64,000 nucleotides of DNA from Rhynochetos jubatus. Taxonomy: Eukaryota; Chordata; Aves; Eurypygiformes; Rhynochetidae. A program made the translations under genes and the position numbers. This document shows positions 44,298 to 57,600 of this stretch, one piece after another (positions within the stretch are counted from its first letter, which is position 1; every line of letters begins with the position of its first letter). The notes beneath the pieces were generated by a model. The model had not been told where the DNA came from and did no database searches. It saw only the letters and a program-made list of their open reading frames with translations. The stretch is taken from the NCBI GenBank assembly GCA_027574665.1, contig CM050653.1, positions 14,840,664-14,904,663 on the forward strand, in the 5' to 3' direction.

Positions 44298-45384
44298 TGA
44301 CATACCGGCTTTCTGTATTTCCTACATGTGCCCAAATGTGGGAGTCAATACAAAGGTGTTGGTTTTTTTTTAGTATATAGTTTGTTTGACAGATGTGAGA
44401 AGCTTGTTACTGTTATGTTTTTCAAAGAGTAGAGGAAATCTTTTATTTAAATCCTGTGTTTTCCATCCTTTTGGGTTCTTTAAAAGTTCAAGTAAGAAAA
44501 GGAGACTGCTAGATTAAAAACAGTCATGCAGTAGAACAGTAATGCAAAAAAGCTGAATCTGTAAGTTAAAATTTTAGTTTTATGTTATCAGCTGAATATG
44601 TGAAAAATATGTGTAGTTTTTAAACTGTGGAGGGTCAGTGGATTGTTTTTCAAGAATCTTATTGGGAGGAATTGCTGGTTACACAGATCTTGTGGAAAGA
44701 ATTTTTTTAAGGTAAGATTTAGATCGCAGTCAGCTAGAAGGTTTTTGACTATTGGCTGTTTGTGTGAGTATATAGATATTTGCATCTTTGAATTACATGT
44801 TCAAAAAGGGTAAGGTGAGAAACACTGTGGCAAGCTCTAAAGTTGTGTGTAAATAGGCTACTTTTCTCTGCAAAGCCGCATGTGTTTGCTGAAGCTCTTG
44901 AGAGTGTCTGAGCCTGATACAGACTTCAGTCTGGAAACGTGTTTCAGGACCCAACTCCCTTCACAGACAGGAGCCTTAATTGCTGCTGTTGGAAGCAACA
45001 GGCACTCTGAAGGACCCTTGAAAACAGACCAAATTATAATTTAGTCTAATTTTTCAGAAATAAAAACTTTGCCTGCAGTTATTTCTTGTGACAAAATTCA
45101 GTTGATGTGGTTATTTCAGCTGGGACATTATAAAGAAAATTTATGTGAGGAGTCTTGGGACATGGAGACTCCTCGCCGTCTGAAATGTTGGGATTACTCA
45201 AGCTATATAGAGTAACAATGCTGAGTTTTCAGGAATTTCTACCATAAAAATAGTGCCCAGCTAAGATTTCATGAAAAGCTAATTAAAACCTCTAGTCAGT
45301 TATCTCATTGAAATGCTCAGCTGCGTGGTTAGTTTAGCTTTTGCTTACAGGCCTCAAGGGGGCTGGTGCAAGTTGTCACTAAAG

Positions 45385-45450
45385 TATATATATACATATA
45401 TATACACATACACATGCATGTGTGTGTTTTTGTGTGTATATATATATATT
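45385..45450. repeat. TA/CA/TG microsatellite forming an imperfect hairpin
   Basis: (TA)n passes into (CA)n-like sequence, then CATGCATG, then (TG)n and (TA)n. The two halves are therefore roughly complementary, with the centre near 45416. It is a compound simple repeat with strong fold-back potential. Confidence 0.85.
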
Positions 45451-48400
45451 TAACTTTATTTGAATCATGCACTTCTTAGCTCCTCAGTGCTCCTCCCTTC
45501 AGAAGGAGAAGTTTGAATTCTGGTGACTTCAGGACTACGTTCTTTGGCTGTTACCTTGCCTTGCTGCCTTCAAGTAGGGTAATTCCTCACAGTGAAACTC
45601 TGTGGGTGTTTTTATGTGCGTGACTAATAGATGAAAAACTCTGACTGCAACTCAAACAGGCAAAGCCATTATTACAATATTGTTTTGGTGTATAGATGGA
45701 CAAGATACCTAGTAATTAGTATTTATTTCTGCATTTGCCAAGCTCATATCCTCTGATTCTATGAATTGGGCACGTCTCTACTGATAACATTTACCAGTTA
45801 AATTTGCTTTTTAAAGGACCTTGTAACATCGATTCGGGAGGTGCAATGTAAACATGCACTGTACTGTACTGGTTTATATCCTTGAATTAATCATTCTCAC
45901 TTGACCTTCGTGTTTGATTATTTGCAAGCATTTCAGTCATTAGTCACTCTTTCTCAGTTTCCCCCATATTACATTCTACAGCTGACCTTCCTGGTTCCCT
46001 TTAGTTGTGGATTGTTAGCTTTGCATTTGATGCTTCCTCCATAGCTAGTCTATCAGCTAGTTCTGTGTCAGCAGAACCTGATCTAGGTCTCATTAATGCA
46101 AGGTTCTGAATATATCTCCAGTTAGTGATGTTTTATATATATACACTTAAGCATATCTTGTTAAAAAGCATTTAAACACATGTCTAAACATTTGATCAAA
46201 TTATTACTGAAGTCTGTAGGATTAGTGATGCTCGAAATGAAACATTAGCCTATATATATATAATTTTGTTTGTTTGGGACAAAAATGTCTAGGATATTGC
46301 AAAATTTAACACAATATCCTTGTGTTCATTTTCACAAGGAATTTCTTTACTTTCTTGAAAGCAAGTTCATTGTGCTGTTCCTATCATCTGTACTGTTGAA
46401 AATCAATTTGCTCTTATCATGTTTTTTTAGATGTAAGGCTCATTCCCACAGTGATAAATGTAATTTTTGTCTCTTTTTTATGTTGCTTTCATGCCGTAAG
46501 TGTTTGTACAGTGTCATATAAGCACAGTACAGAATGCGAAGCAGCTAAGGACCAGTGTGTCCTCTTGATGAATTTATTACTCTGTATAGTCAACTACTTT
46601 AGTAAACCAAAACTGAGTAATATGAAGAATATATTTATTCCTATTCCACTGTCTCCATGGAGAAGAAGTTCTGTCCTATAACAAATACAAAGACATTTAG
46701 AGACAGCAGCTGTTCTGGATGGAATAAGAGAAGTATCTTTGTGATGATGTCCTTCACATTAAGATGCAACATGGTAGGGTGACTTTATTTAGCTCCTTCT
46801 GTCCCGATATTTTGGTATTCTGTGTCACTTACTAAAACAGAATGGATGAGTAATGGTTAACCAGTTGCTTTCCAGAGTAATTTGTGATGTTCAGTGTTGT
46901 TCTCCCTTAAAAAAAGGAGGAAAAACCTGAAACAAACTACATGGGGAAAAAATTGATTTTGCTAAGCTCTTGGTTCCTTTCTGAAACAGCTTTTCTTAAG
47001 CCCTTTAACACAGATAATTGAGAAAGTGTATAATGCATTCTAACTTAGCTGGCATGCAACTTTGACATTTATATTACACAATATCACTGCATATGAAGTT
47101 GTTGATGAAAACTTGGTTAATGCAGGTAATGGTAGTAACAGAGTTAAACCAAAAATTAATAAATGCTCATTAGGATAATTTTTTTCTTAGAAAACTTTCT
47201 TGTGATTGATTGAAGTGCAAATTTTGTCCAGTTTTCCTATGGAAAGATAGATTTCAATGGAAATACATAAATGTTTTTTATATTTGTCTCTCTGTATACA
47301 TGAATACAAATAAGTAGTCTTGTCTTTGTTGTTTCTGAATATTTGGCTTCAAGAAACAAGAGCATGTTTTCGACTGGTGGCATCCTTTCCAGTCCTAATT
47401 ATGAGCATGTTTGGTACTGGTTGAGGAAGCTCCCTGAAAAGCTAGGGCAATTGAATGGTCAAAATGTATTTTCCAGAAATAAGGGAGAAATAATTCCCTT
47501 TAACTTACTTTTAGACAACTGCATGACCTATTTTCATTATTTTAAAAATATAGGTTTCTTGTATATTTAATGATCAGAACAATATTTTAAACATAGGTTA
47601 ACAAACTGTTTTGTTTGAATTTCTGTTACTTACAAAGTAGCCTTTTGCTTGAAGGCTCTCAAAAAACATATGTCAACTTGACCAGTTTCCAGCTTGATGA
47701 TAACATACTTGATGACCTCAGTTCAGTTCTTAGTAGGCAGACGTTCTCAACCGCAAAAAAACCCCAACCAACTGAACACCTTCCCCCCCGCGCCTCAACC
47801 ATCCTTAGCTATGGTTTCTTTTGGCAGGCTGAGGCACATAGACACTTCAATGATCCTCATACTTTGGGTGTAATATGAAAGTACTTATTCAGGGATCTCA
47901 TAGGTCTTTGTTTATCCATGGAAAAAAAATATTCAGGAAATTGTTGTGTAATCTCTTATTTAAAAGTACGTGTATGAATGTAACTTGTTCCCAGTTGAAT
48001 TCTCACTGAAATAGTCACTTGTATTTTGAATTATTTTAAAAAATCATTTCATGTGCAATTATATGTAATTTTTTCCTGCATAGTAATGCTCAGGCTGTGG
48101 CTCATTAAAAAGCTTTGGAGATCAAAATGTCTGTGTTTGATGTAGCTACATTTCTGAAAAATTAGTGTCTTACCTTCCCAAGAGAACAACAAGAATCTGC
48201 CATTAAGAGCTGCAGGTTTTGGTGAGCAGTTGGGCAAATGGAACTAGTTTGAAACAATGTAGGCTATGAACCTAACAGTAGTTAGTTATAAACTCATTTG
48301 CCCAAATGCATTAGGATTTTGGTAACTTGGCATTAACAATCTGTAAATGTAAAAGCACTGGCATTTTACCATTTAATCTGTCACCGTCCGAATAAACTAA

Positions 48401-48820
48401 ACACGCAAGTTCTCAAAAATAACCACTGTATTTTGGTGTATGCTTAGAGCTACAGCCTGGGTTTTGGTCTCTGAACTAAGGACCGGGCTTTCGTTGCTTG
48501 ACTTACCCTTTGCAAATATTCAGTCAGCTCTTCACTCTGCGTAATTTGTATTTATGGCCACTGAGTGCAGAGAGAAACAGGGGAATATTGTTTGGTGTTG
48601 TCTGGAGGGCATTTTCGTGCTTCCCACAGTGTTTGTGTTCGTGGTGTTAGTATCTGCCCAGGTCACTCTAAGATCAAGGTGGTGTTGGTGCTTACTGCTG
48701 GTCAGACATACTTTGAACCTCCTAGAAAGATGCTCAAATTGCTGTTTTGAGTGGAATGCTGTTGGTGAGAACAGAGTGGAGATTGATTTCATAGATCTGT
48801 GATGAAATGGGGTTTGTAAA

Positions 48821-48876
48821 CATTAATGATCTGGATGATCATTAATGATCTGATTACTTACTATTCTAAGTAATCA
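48821..48876. repeat. Direct repeat joined to a 10 bp hairpin
   Basis: CATTAATGATCTG occurs at 48821-48833 and again at 48840-48852. The second copy runs into TGATTACTTA (48851-48860), a 6 nt loop, and the exact reverse complement TAAGTAATCA (48867-48876). TAATGAT and TGATTA are homeodomain-like cores, so this could be a clustered binding site. That is inference. Confidence 0.9.
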
Positions 48877-51800
48877 AATTGCTGCTGAAATACAGTGAAA
48901 ACAATTGCACTTCATTTGCATCCACATTTAGAGACTACAGAGACTATTAATATTATTATGAATTTAATGCTCGCTTGCTTATAGTCTGCTGGGAGAAATC
49001 TTTGAGTAGCTTCTCCACATAATTGGAAGGCATATTAGGAGTTTTTCCCAGCGTAAAAAGGAAGCGAACTTTTGGTTTTTGTGTTAAACATATGGTCAGT
49101 TCTAAATAATACTGTTTTGTTTACTTCCTCTTGGAAAGCGCTGTTGAGTTGGAGAGGCATGTGATACACAAAATGTAGGTTTGCAAAGGATGACTGTGTT
49201 TTGTTTGTAACAAATGGTGACTTGAAACCAACACAAAAATAAATCTCTTTTGAGCAAATGCATTATGATGTTAAGGTTAAAGGCTAGCTAGGGAAGAGAA
49301 AGCTGTGATTACTGTATCTCGCCACTATTGTTCTGTCACTCTTATTTTTAGGGACAGTTGTGCAAGACCCCAGTTCTGTAGTAAATTCTGGGTAGACCAG
49401 TGACAACATGGTGCTGGTAGAAAGGGTGAGATTCTGGTAACCCTGCTGTTCCTTCTCTCCAAATTGCTAAAGAGCTTTTGAACTTGATGAAAGTTGCACA
49501 GATAAACTTCTGTTATCTTTAGATTTCCATCAGCACATAATCAGAATACTCAAAGTAGTGTTGTTTGTTCTAAATTTGGGTGTCTGCCTCATTTAAGCAA
49601 ACTTAGAGCTGAATTTACATTTGAATTCTCCCTGACTCTGCAACTTAAGGATTTAACTCTGAAACCACTAGCAGAGAACAACTTTTTGTTGTATTTCTAA
49701 AATCCTTTTTTTACCATTAACAGATTAAACCCTGGAGTGAATGAAAATGTCTAGGTCCAGTGCAGCAAATCTGAAAGCAAAACCTGAACATGCCAAAAAA
49801 ATTGCTCAAAAATAGGATTCTTAGTATTTACAATACCACGATTGGTATGCCCTTCTTCCTTTTCCCTCAAAACTTTTCCATCAAATTGAATTTCAACTAC
49901 TGCCATGATTATCTCTGCCACAGTATGCAGCTTCTCTCTTCTTGTTCTGTGACTGCTTTCCCTATATCCCAGGAAAGCAGGATGACCTTGAAACAGTTTG
50001 TTGTTACTCATAAGTGACTTGGCAAAACACATTTTGAGCATAAGGCATTCTTTTCTGGTAACAGCTTAAAATAACTGCTTGAGCCACTGAGCTTGGGAAA
50101 GTATTGATACTGTGAAAAAACCCTTTCTAACTTCAGTTCAACAATGAACTTTTGATGTCATCTAGTATTCTGCAGTGGTTGTTAATTTTAGTTATGCTTT
50201 TAGAGATTGGCGATTTGATACAAACTGAAGTTCTGACAAATTGGTAAAACCAGAATGTCGCTGTTTTAACCAGTTTTCCTGGCAATAATTCTGTTGACTC
50301 TTTATTACTGGGATGGCTGGGTGATTGTTTTAGGTCCATCTTCCTGATGGATTTAAAGTAGAAAACCAATTTTTTTTACATAGTCTATTCCCAGCTACTC
50401 TTTAATGAAGACATATTTGGAACTAACATACTCCAAATATAAATATTATATTCTGTCAAAGAATGGAATTAAAATGCTTGTAGTATTTCTAATAAACTAC
50501 ATTTTAACTTCTCAATGTTTATGGATGAGGCTAAAACATGTGGAAGTGAGGAAATACTGGGCATAATATATTAATATTGAAACAGACCTTTTTTGCAGTC
50601 ACGGAGTTATATTGTCTCCCATTTACAGCTCTTAGTTTTTCATTCTTTCAGCACTGTTCTCCAAATTATTAATCTCGTAACCATTTACTTTTTCTAGCTC
50701 TGTGAAGACTGCATTTCCGTTCCTGATTTATTGGTTTTTTTGGGGATAAGCTGCAATATCCCAATTCCTTTTCTGTGTGACTGAACTAGTTGTATTGATG
50801 TGCTAAGAATTCGAAGGTAGGAGAACTGACACTTGGAAATTTGTAAATTAGTTGCCATGGAGATGTGAAGAGCTGAAGGGAAATCTGACTTCTGAAAACA
50901 GAATAATTTGGTAAAAAACATTCTCTGAGGAATATCTACTGGGGGAGATTGCGACAGTGCTGTGAAGAAAGTCACACCTCACAAACCTTCCTGTATTCTC
51001 AGCAGAAAGACAGACCCGAGCAACAGTGACTGGGTTAGTACAGGCAAAAACCCCACAGACTTGCCATGGGATAAGAGGGAGGGGTCTTATTGATGCATAA
51101 CTGATTGGAAGATGGCAAATAAAGCATGGACTGCTCAATGTATTTGCAATTGTGCTGAAAATAGGGAAGGGAGATTTGAATACTGGAGTGACAAATTCCA
51201 TTATTGTGGGCGAAACTGAACGTTGATACTAAATACTGGTTAAGAAGGGTTGCAGGAGCATCCCATGATACAGAGGGAATAGACAATAACATGGTGGGTG
51301 AGATATTTTGGCAAATGTGAAATGCTTTCACAGAGACTCCTTTAACTGAATGCACGATATAATGAGCTCTGAGCTAGCTATTATGTTTGGAAAAATGTTT
51401 TTGGTTTTGTACTAGATCTCTGGAAACATTGTCATACACTGCAAGGTACAGCTCTGAGAGACATAATAAGATCTAAGGAGGCTCCCAGCAGCTTGCCCTT
51501 GCGTGTGCCACTCCCTCATGTTGTCATCCCTGACCTGCCACCTACCTTGTGCAGGCTCTGCACTCTTTGGACCACATCTGTCAGCTCATTTAGTCACTAA
51601 AATGGCAGAAAACTCCTCCTTGCAACAATAACTGAATATTTTTCTGCTGTTTCACGAGTATTGTCAGTTCACCGAAGGATCTGGCAATCTGAGAAGGAAA
51701 GGCAGAAGACTTCACTGCTGGAAGTGCTTGAGGTGTGAATGAAGAAATAAGAAGAGGGAGGGTGGGAACATGAGTGGGCTGGGACCTTCACTTTCAGTTC

Positions 51801-53209
51801 AGAAAGGCTGTGGGGGGCCATGGGGCTGCCAGAGCGGGCCCTGTGTCAAAGCAAGGAGTAGAGAAGGGAGCTGGTGATGGGATCTTGCTTCTGTAGGTGC
51901 TGATGATCAGCCCTCTGCTTCCTCCAGCCACAAACCAAGCAACCAAACAAGACTTTGTAGAAATGACAAAAGCACAGAGCAAATGCCGACATCAACTCCA
52001 GGTATAGATGAAATGCTTCTCTACCAGCAGTCTCTAAATGGACCAGGGCTCCTGGCCTTCGAGAGGATGGAACAAGCAAACTGTAGGTGATACTGAGGAA
52101 ACATTCTTTGCCTTTTCAGGGCAAGATCGGGGGCATCAAATGAAAGTTTTCATTAGCAAAGCAGATACTACCATTTGTTTTTAAATTTGATTTTTTGAGT
52201 GCTGCAGATTCTTGTGTTTATAAAGATTCTTGTGTGAAAAAAGATAATCCAGAACTTTTTCTGCATCTTTAAAGATTTTTAAGGATCTCTGTCCTTTTCC
52301 ATTTCCTTCATAATTTATCTTGTCATTCAGAAGTCCTTTCATTATCTCTGATCATTCTTGTTACACTTCTTGCACCTGTTTTAGGTTCAATGTGTCTTCT
52401 ATGAAGCGAAGTGATCAGGATTGTACCTGGTATTTGATACAAAGTTAGATGCATTTAATAGGTTTTTAAAGTTTATTTGTTTCTTTGTCAGTCTTAATTG
52501 TTAATACTTGTTTTTGGGCAAATAAGCATGGTTAGAGTATGTCATAAGAGTAGCTATCTACAAAAGGCTCTCATAATTTGACCTTAATTTTTATGATGTA
52601 TCAGAATACTTGTGGTTTTTATCGAATGCTGGAGATGCTTCAAAAAGTTTTGGAGGGCGTATTTTTTCCTTGAGACATCATGGTTTAAAAGCATGCATAA
52701 TGCTGAATTATCTGCTTATTTTTTCTCTTTAAAAAGACAATGCTTGTAAATTATGGGAACTGGTAATTTAAGTCGGGTCTCAGTTTGTGAGAGAGTGTCT
52801 CTCTAAGCTTGGGTGAAAACCACAGTGAGTGTTGAAATGATGTTCATGTCACAGTGTCTAATGTTAGTAACGTTGAAGGTCAATATGTGGCTATGGCTGA
52901 TGACTGCTATAGTATTATAAACCCATCACAAGAGAGACATTGTACTAAAAATATTTAATAATAGATTTTCTTCTATGGTTGGTAATAATTACAGATGCAC
53001 TACTTAGATGGTAGTTGTAGATAATGTGAAGCACTGCTTTCCAATTCTTCACGGTGTAAATCTGCAGTGAATCTGCAACTAGGCCAATATGGCTAATAAA
53101 TGCATGATATTCTGATAGCTTTTCATTAATTGTAGCAATATCATTTTGTCCTAGAGTTATATTATTCATCCTACAACAAAGGAAGAAGTTGCAGAAAAGT
53201 TTGGTTATG

Positions 53210-53316
53210 GGAATTCACTAACACTACCCTCTTACTCCGTGGTATCGTCAGGTCTTATAAAAAATGCTGTTCCATCTTCACAGATATTTCCTAACAGAAG
53301 TGGTGAGACTTGTACA
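53210..53316. repeat. Diverged direct repeat, copy 1
   Basis: It aligns by eye with 53742-53845 over about 105 bp. Shared landmarks are GAATTCA near the start, TACCCTCTTA, a GTCTTA core, TGCTGT, ATTTCC and a closing TACA. Many differences are transitions, as expected for an old duplicate. I estimate roughly two-thirds identity and do not recognise the family. Confidence 0.55.
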
Positions 53317-53741
53317 CTAGAGGACTGACCCATATTAAAGCTTAATTATAGTAAGGGATAATCCTGCAGGTATAAATTATTCACAGTTGTTTTGTATGTG
53401 AACTAGCGTCATGAATAAATTAAAGAAAAGTTACTGGAAAAGTCCCTGTACAATGGCATTAAGTTTGTCAAACGATAGTTTTCCTCCTTGTCTTTTAACC
53501 CAGATGTAAGTATCACAAATCTCACATCGGGTTTGCAGGCATATTCCCACATGCACAGCTTTGTGCTTTGGATATGTTTTGCTTAATGGAAATCAATAGC
53601 AGCAAGTCTTGGGGCTCTACACCCTTGTAGTGTTCCTTGACTAATACGTTATGCAAGGGAAACATTCCTACCTAAACACAGTCCCGGTACAAAAGTTGCA
53701 ATCTCAGCTGTCTGATAAGATTCCCACACTGTCACTGGAAT

Positions 53742-53845
53742 GAGAATTCATTAGCGTTACCCTCTTATCCATTGATACCAACAAGTCTTAAGAGAGTGCT
53801 GTAACCTCAAAGTTATTTCCCAGGAAGGATGATAAGATTCATACA
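53742..53845. repeat. Diverged direct repeat, copy 2
   Basis: Partner of 53210-53316, about 530 bp downstream in the same orientation. The 53317-53741 stretch between them has no assignable content. The pair could be two members of an old SINE-like family, or the eroded ends of one element. Confidence 0.55.
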
Positions 53846-54159
53846 TAGTCTTGGACTTTATCATCCAGTTGGCTTAGTAGATAAAGTACCTCATCAGTTT
53901 GTAGTGTGAGTAGTCTCTCTGACAAAGAGAGAAAAGGGTGTACTTGAATTAGATTAAAACAGGGTCCCTAATGAATGGGGTACCTACCCTATGCTACGGG
54001 TTCCTTCAGCAAGTGCCTTGGATCCAGAGAGGAGAAAAACATGCTGTCCTTTTTGGGGAGCTTTCACCAGTCTGGCTTTTCCTATACCTTCCTAGCAGTT
54101 GCCCAGAAAGGAAGGAGTTAAGAAGATGCTTTGAACCTAAAGTCTTCTGCTTCATCCCC

Positions 54160-54201
54160 ACACCCTGTTGGTGTACTTCCACACCCTCTTGGTGTGCAGG
54201 G
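54160..54201. repeat. 21 bp tandem pair of small hairpins
   Basis: Copy 1 (54160-54180) starts CACACCCTGTTGGTGTAC and copy 2 (54181-54201) starts CACACCCTCTTGGTGTGC. Each contains ACACC-5 nt-GGTGT, a small stem-loop. The pair lies about 320 bp upstream of the unidentified exon-like segment. Confidence 0.85.
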
Positions 54202-54517
54202 AACTACCTTCCGTTCACCTTTAGCGTGCTCAGCAGGATAGTCACTACATTGTTCAGATTAGCATCACTGCTGAAGCCTGTTTGAGTTTATACAGCACAG
54301 GGGAGTTCTGCCTGCTCTTCGGTGACACACAGCATTGCAGGACCATTGGCTTTTTTTGGTTTTACAACCTGTTGGAAGAACTGAGACTGTTCTTAGATGG
54401 GCTCTGTTCCTTGTGGGTTGCTCCACTTCCTATAGGATTGAAGACTGTTCTCTGTAAACTTGGTGGAAGCTTGATGGTGCTGAGTTTTTCCTTTCTTGGG
54501 ACACTGTGTGCTTGAAG

Positions 54518-54696
54518 GTAACCGTGCCTTGGTGGATGAAATGGCAGACACACCTAAGAGGAAAATTACAAAGAAGTCGTCGTCTTTTTCATATGATCGC
54601 CGGAGAGATTCAGTGAAAGTTAGGAGACAGTCCAAGTCTCTTAGCTTCAAGTCAGCTACACTGGGCGCTCAAAAAAGGCAGAGGCAGAAAAAGCAG
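54518..54696 (+). CDS. Unidentified exon-like open segment, basic and serine-rich
   Basis: A 179 nt segment flanked by AG (54516-54517) and by CAG|GTTTGT (donor after 54696) is open for 59 codons beginning NRALVDEMADTPKRK. Of the 59 residues 19 are Lys or Arg and 5 are acidic. It includes NLS-like PKRKITKK, basophilic kinase-type sites RRDS and RRQS, and a basic end QKRQRQKKQ. Six CpGs, including TCGTCG, stand out from the CpG-poor intron, which suggests constraint or recent arrival. The upstream pyrimidine tract (54484-54496) is short and somewhat distant. An ATG at 54541 has G at -3 and G at +4, so a MADTPKRK start is also possible. I do not recognise it, and it is not part of the PAR-3 sequence I know. 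It could be an alternative exon, an exon of a nested gene, or a retrocopy fragment. Confidence 0.45.
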
Positions 54697-57600
54697 GTTT
54701 GTATTTGGATATTTCTTAAAAAAAATCCGTACGTCCTAAATTCTTAAAAAGGTTGTGAAACTTGGTGTGTTAGTATGAAGTGGAAAACAATCCCTGCTGA
54801 CTTGCAGTCTGTATGCGAGTATTTACGTGTACACACACAAACTTGTGTGCAGGTAAAGCTGCCTTCTTTTTCTTTGCTGTTATATTTCTTCAGAGCTAGC
54901 TAAACTTGTGTTAATTTTATTGCAAGAAAAGTCTGCATCTTCTCTGCTTTAAAGATGTGAGTTATTTTGTCTCGAGGAGTTGCTCCTGTAGTGTATTACG
55001 TGCCCTGTTGGTAGTGTGTTGCCTGTTGTGCTGGAAAACATGATCGGTACTGAAACTTCTGAAATTATTATTCAGATTACAACTGTTTCACTGCTCTTCA
55101 TTATTATTATTATTGTTATTATTATTATTTAATTTTGAGAAGTACCAGACTGAGAGCTTTAGGGAGTGAAATATTTTATTTATTCCAGAACAGGTAATGC
55201 AAGTCAGGAGCAGCACCTGTTCTGGTGGGACCAGTTCTTAGAGTTAGAGGGCAGCTTAATGCCTTGGCAGTGCTGTACTGCCATAGTAAAAGACTTTCAG
55301 ACACAGGTCTTTATCTTTTGTAGTAGGGATCTCATTAAATGAAATTTCTCCAAGGAGAAGATGTAGCGTGTGCTGTAGTAAATGGGCAAGTGAGTCAGTT
55401 CATGAAATGTCTTTGTATATGAGTCTCCAATTTAATCTAATATGAAAGGAGCACAGGATCACTATCAGCCATCTCTCGCTCTGCATTTGTGTGCACAGGG
55501 TGCCTTTTTGAAGGGTTTAAAGGAACTTTTCAGGGAATTTTTAATTAGCTGTGTAGAATGTAACATAATTTAATACTTTACAAGTAGTGTTTCCACAAAT
55601 GCTTTAAAATAGACTAGATTTTCATTAGCACTGTAAGTGAATTTCTCATGAGCAAGTAGTTTTCAGGCCTTAACCACCACATCTGCTCCTGTAATTTTGA
55701 GGGCAGTATATCTGTTCAGATTTAAGAGAATTTCATTTAGTGTGTCCAGTGTAAACTTTAGTATTAGCTTAAAACCAAAATGAATTTGATGTGTGTGGGT
55801 TCGTATTTGGTTTTATTACTGTTTCTGTTGTTCTTGAATGCTTGAAATGTCTATTTAAATAGCAAAGTATTAACTAGGATGCTAGGATATTCCAGCTTTA
55901 GTGCACTTCTTCAGTGTTAATTATAGTCATAGCTGAAGCCACTTGGTTTGAAGTGAAGTTCCAGAAATTTTAAATGATGAAATATTTGAAGAAATCAAAG
56001 AAACCTTCAAAAGGGCACCAATCTCTGACTATTTTTTCCCTTCTATATTATGAGGTAACTTGAGAAGTAAGAATCATAAATCTAAAATTTACAGAGGTGT
56101 AAAATACCAAATGATATCTGTGAGCATTCATGTTCATTGCGTCTTTTGGGGAAATGGAAGGACGACTCAAATCAATAATTCTATTTGTAGGTGCAAATCA
56201 GTGAGTACCCCTCTATGTTAGTTTTCCCAGACCATCGAGTTCTTGAGGCCGCTCATCTTTTGGATAGCTGCCATGGTTACTGTGTGACCTCTAGTGGTTA
56301 AGGAAAAATCTGCTCAATCACTAAACAAGCTGATGCTTGAAAAAGTCCACAATGTGTATTCTTGTTGGTTTACTTATTTAATTCTCTAAATTCTATTTTT
56401 ACTGAGAAGGAAAAGAAAACACTTGCTTCAACTTAATGTTTTATGGTGTCACTTCCAGAAAAAGTGTTTTGCTAAAATCATTATTCACATGTATGTGTGT
56501 CTGAGCTGCGGTACTTACAGATGCAGAACTGGAGGAGTAGTCTTAAGAAACTTTTACTACTTTGGCTTGTTTACAGTAGGTTAGTGGGTGAAACAGCTGA
56601 AACTGAAGCACTCTAGAGAAAGCCCTGTTTTCATGAACTTGTGCATTGGCTAGATCTGAAGAAAGGCTTTTCTGCCTCAAGAATGTATTTTGTTCCCCTC
56701 TAAATGATCCAGTTAACTGTAAAAAAAATGTTAATTTTTCCTACAAGCTTGGTCTTGTTTCAATCTTTAGATCATTATAATTAAGTGAGACAAAACCATC
56801 CTTACCTCCTCCCACCAGCCCCTGCAATGGCAGCTACGGCTACACACCTTGGAAATGCTGTTGAACACAAAATATGACTGCTTTTGTTACTGTCGAACTT
56901 TTAAGATACTGAAAAAAAATAGAGGTTTGAAGTTATCAGAATCTGATCAGTTTTTAACCAGTCAAACCTACACTGTACAGAGCAGAGTTAACTTCCGTGA
57001 TTATGCAGGCTTGTTCCAGGCCTGAGTTATTGAGTAAGCAGTACTTCAGTTACTGCAGCTGGAGAAATACTGCTTAAAAATTCCTTTATGTTGTTTGACT
57101 CTCTTTCTCCATCTTTTTGTCCTTTATTTCTCTCTTCTTTTTTTTTTTCCTTCCCCCCAAAAACATTTTTTCTAAGGGGTGTTTGACATCTGAGAATATT
57201 TAAAACTGTGCTTTGGTCTTTGCTGTTTTAGGAGACAATAGTAGACTTTGCTGCTCACAATATATGTGGTTTTACTTGGGTAGTTCCCTGGAGGAACAAC
57301 ACTCTGCCTCAGCTTATACAGGCAGACAAGCCAGAATTAGTTTTCTAAACATTTTGGTAGGCTAATATCGGTCAAAGTCTGTTAAATTCTTAATACTCTA
57401 CAAAATCCTTTTCTGCTTCCTTGGCCCCTTGTATCACTGACCTCCCTTTTCTGCAGAGTATGATTTTTAACTTTTTTTGTGGTAAAATTTCCATTTTGAT
57501 TTTTTTTTTTCATAAAACATGAAGATTCTTAAATCACTGGTGAAATATTAATGAGAATCTGAGAACATTTTTAAAGAGTCATTTGTCACAGTTTCTGAAT

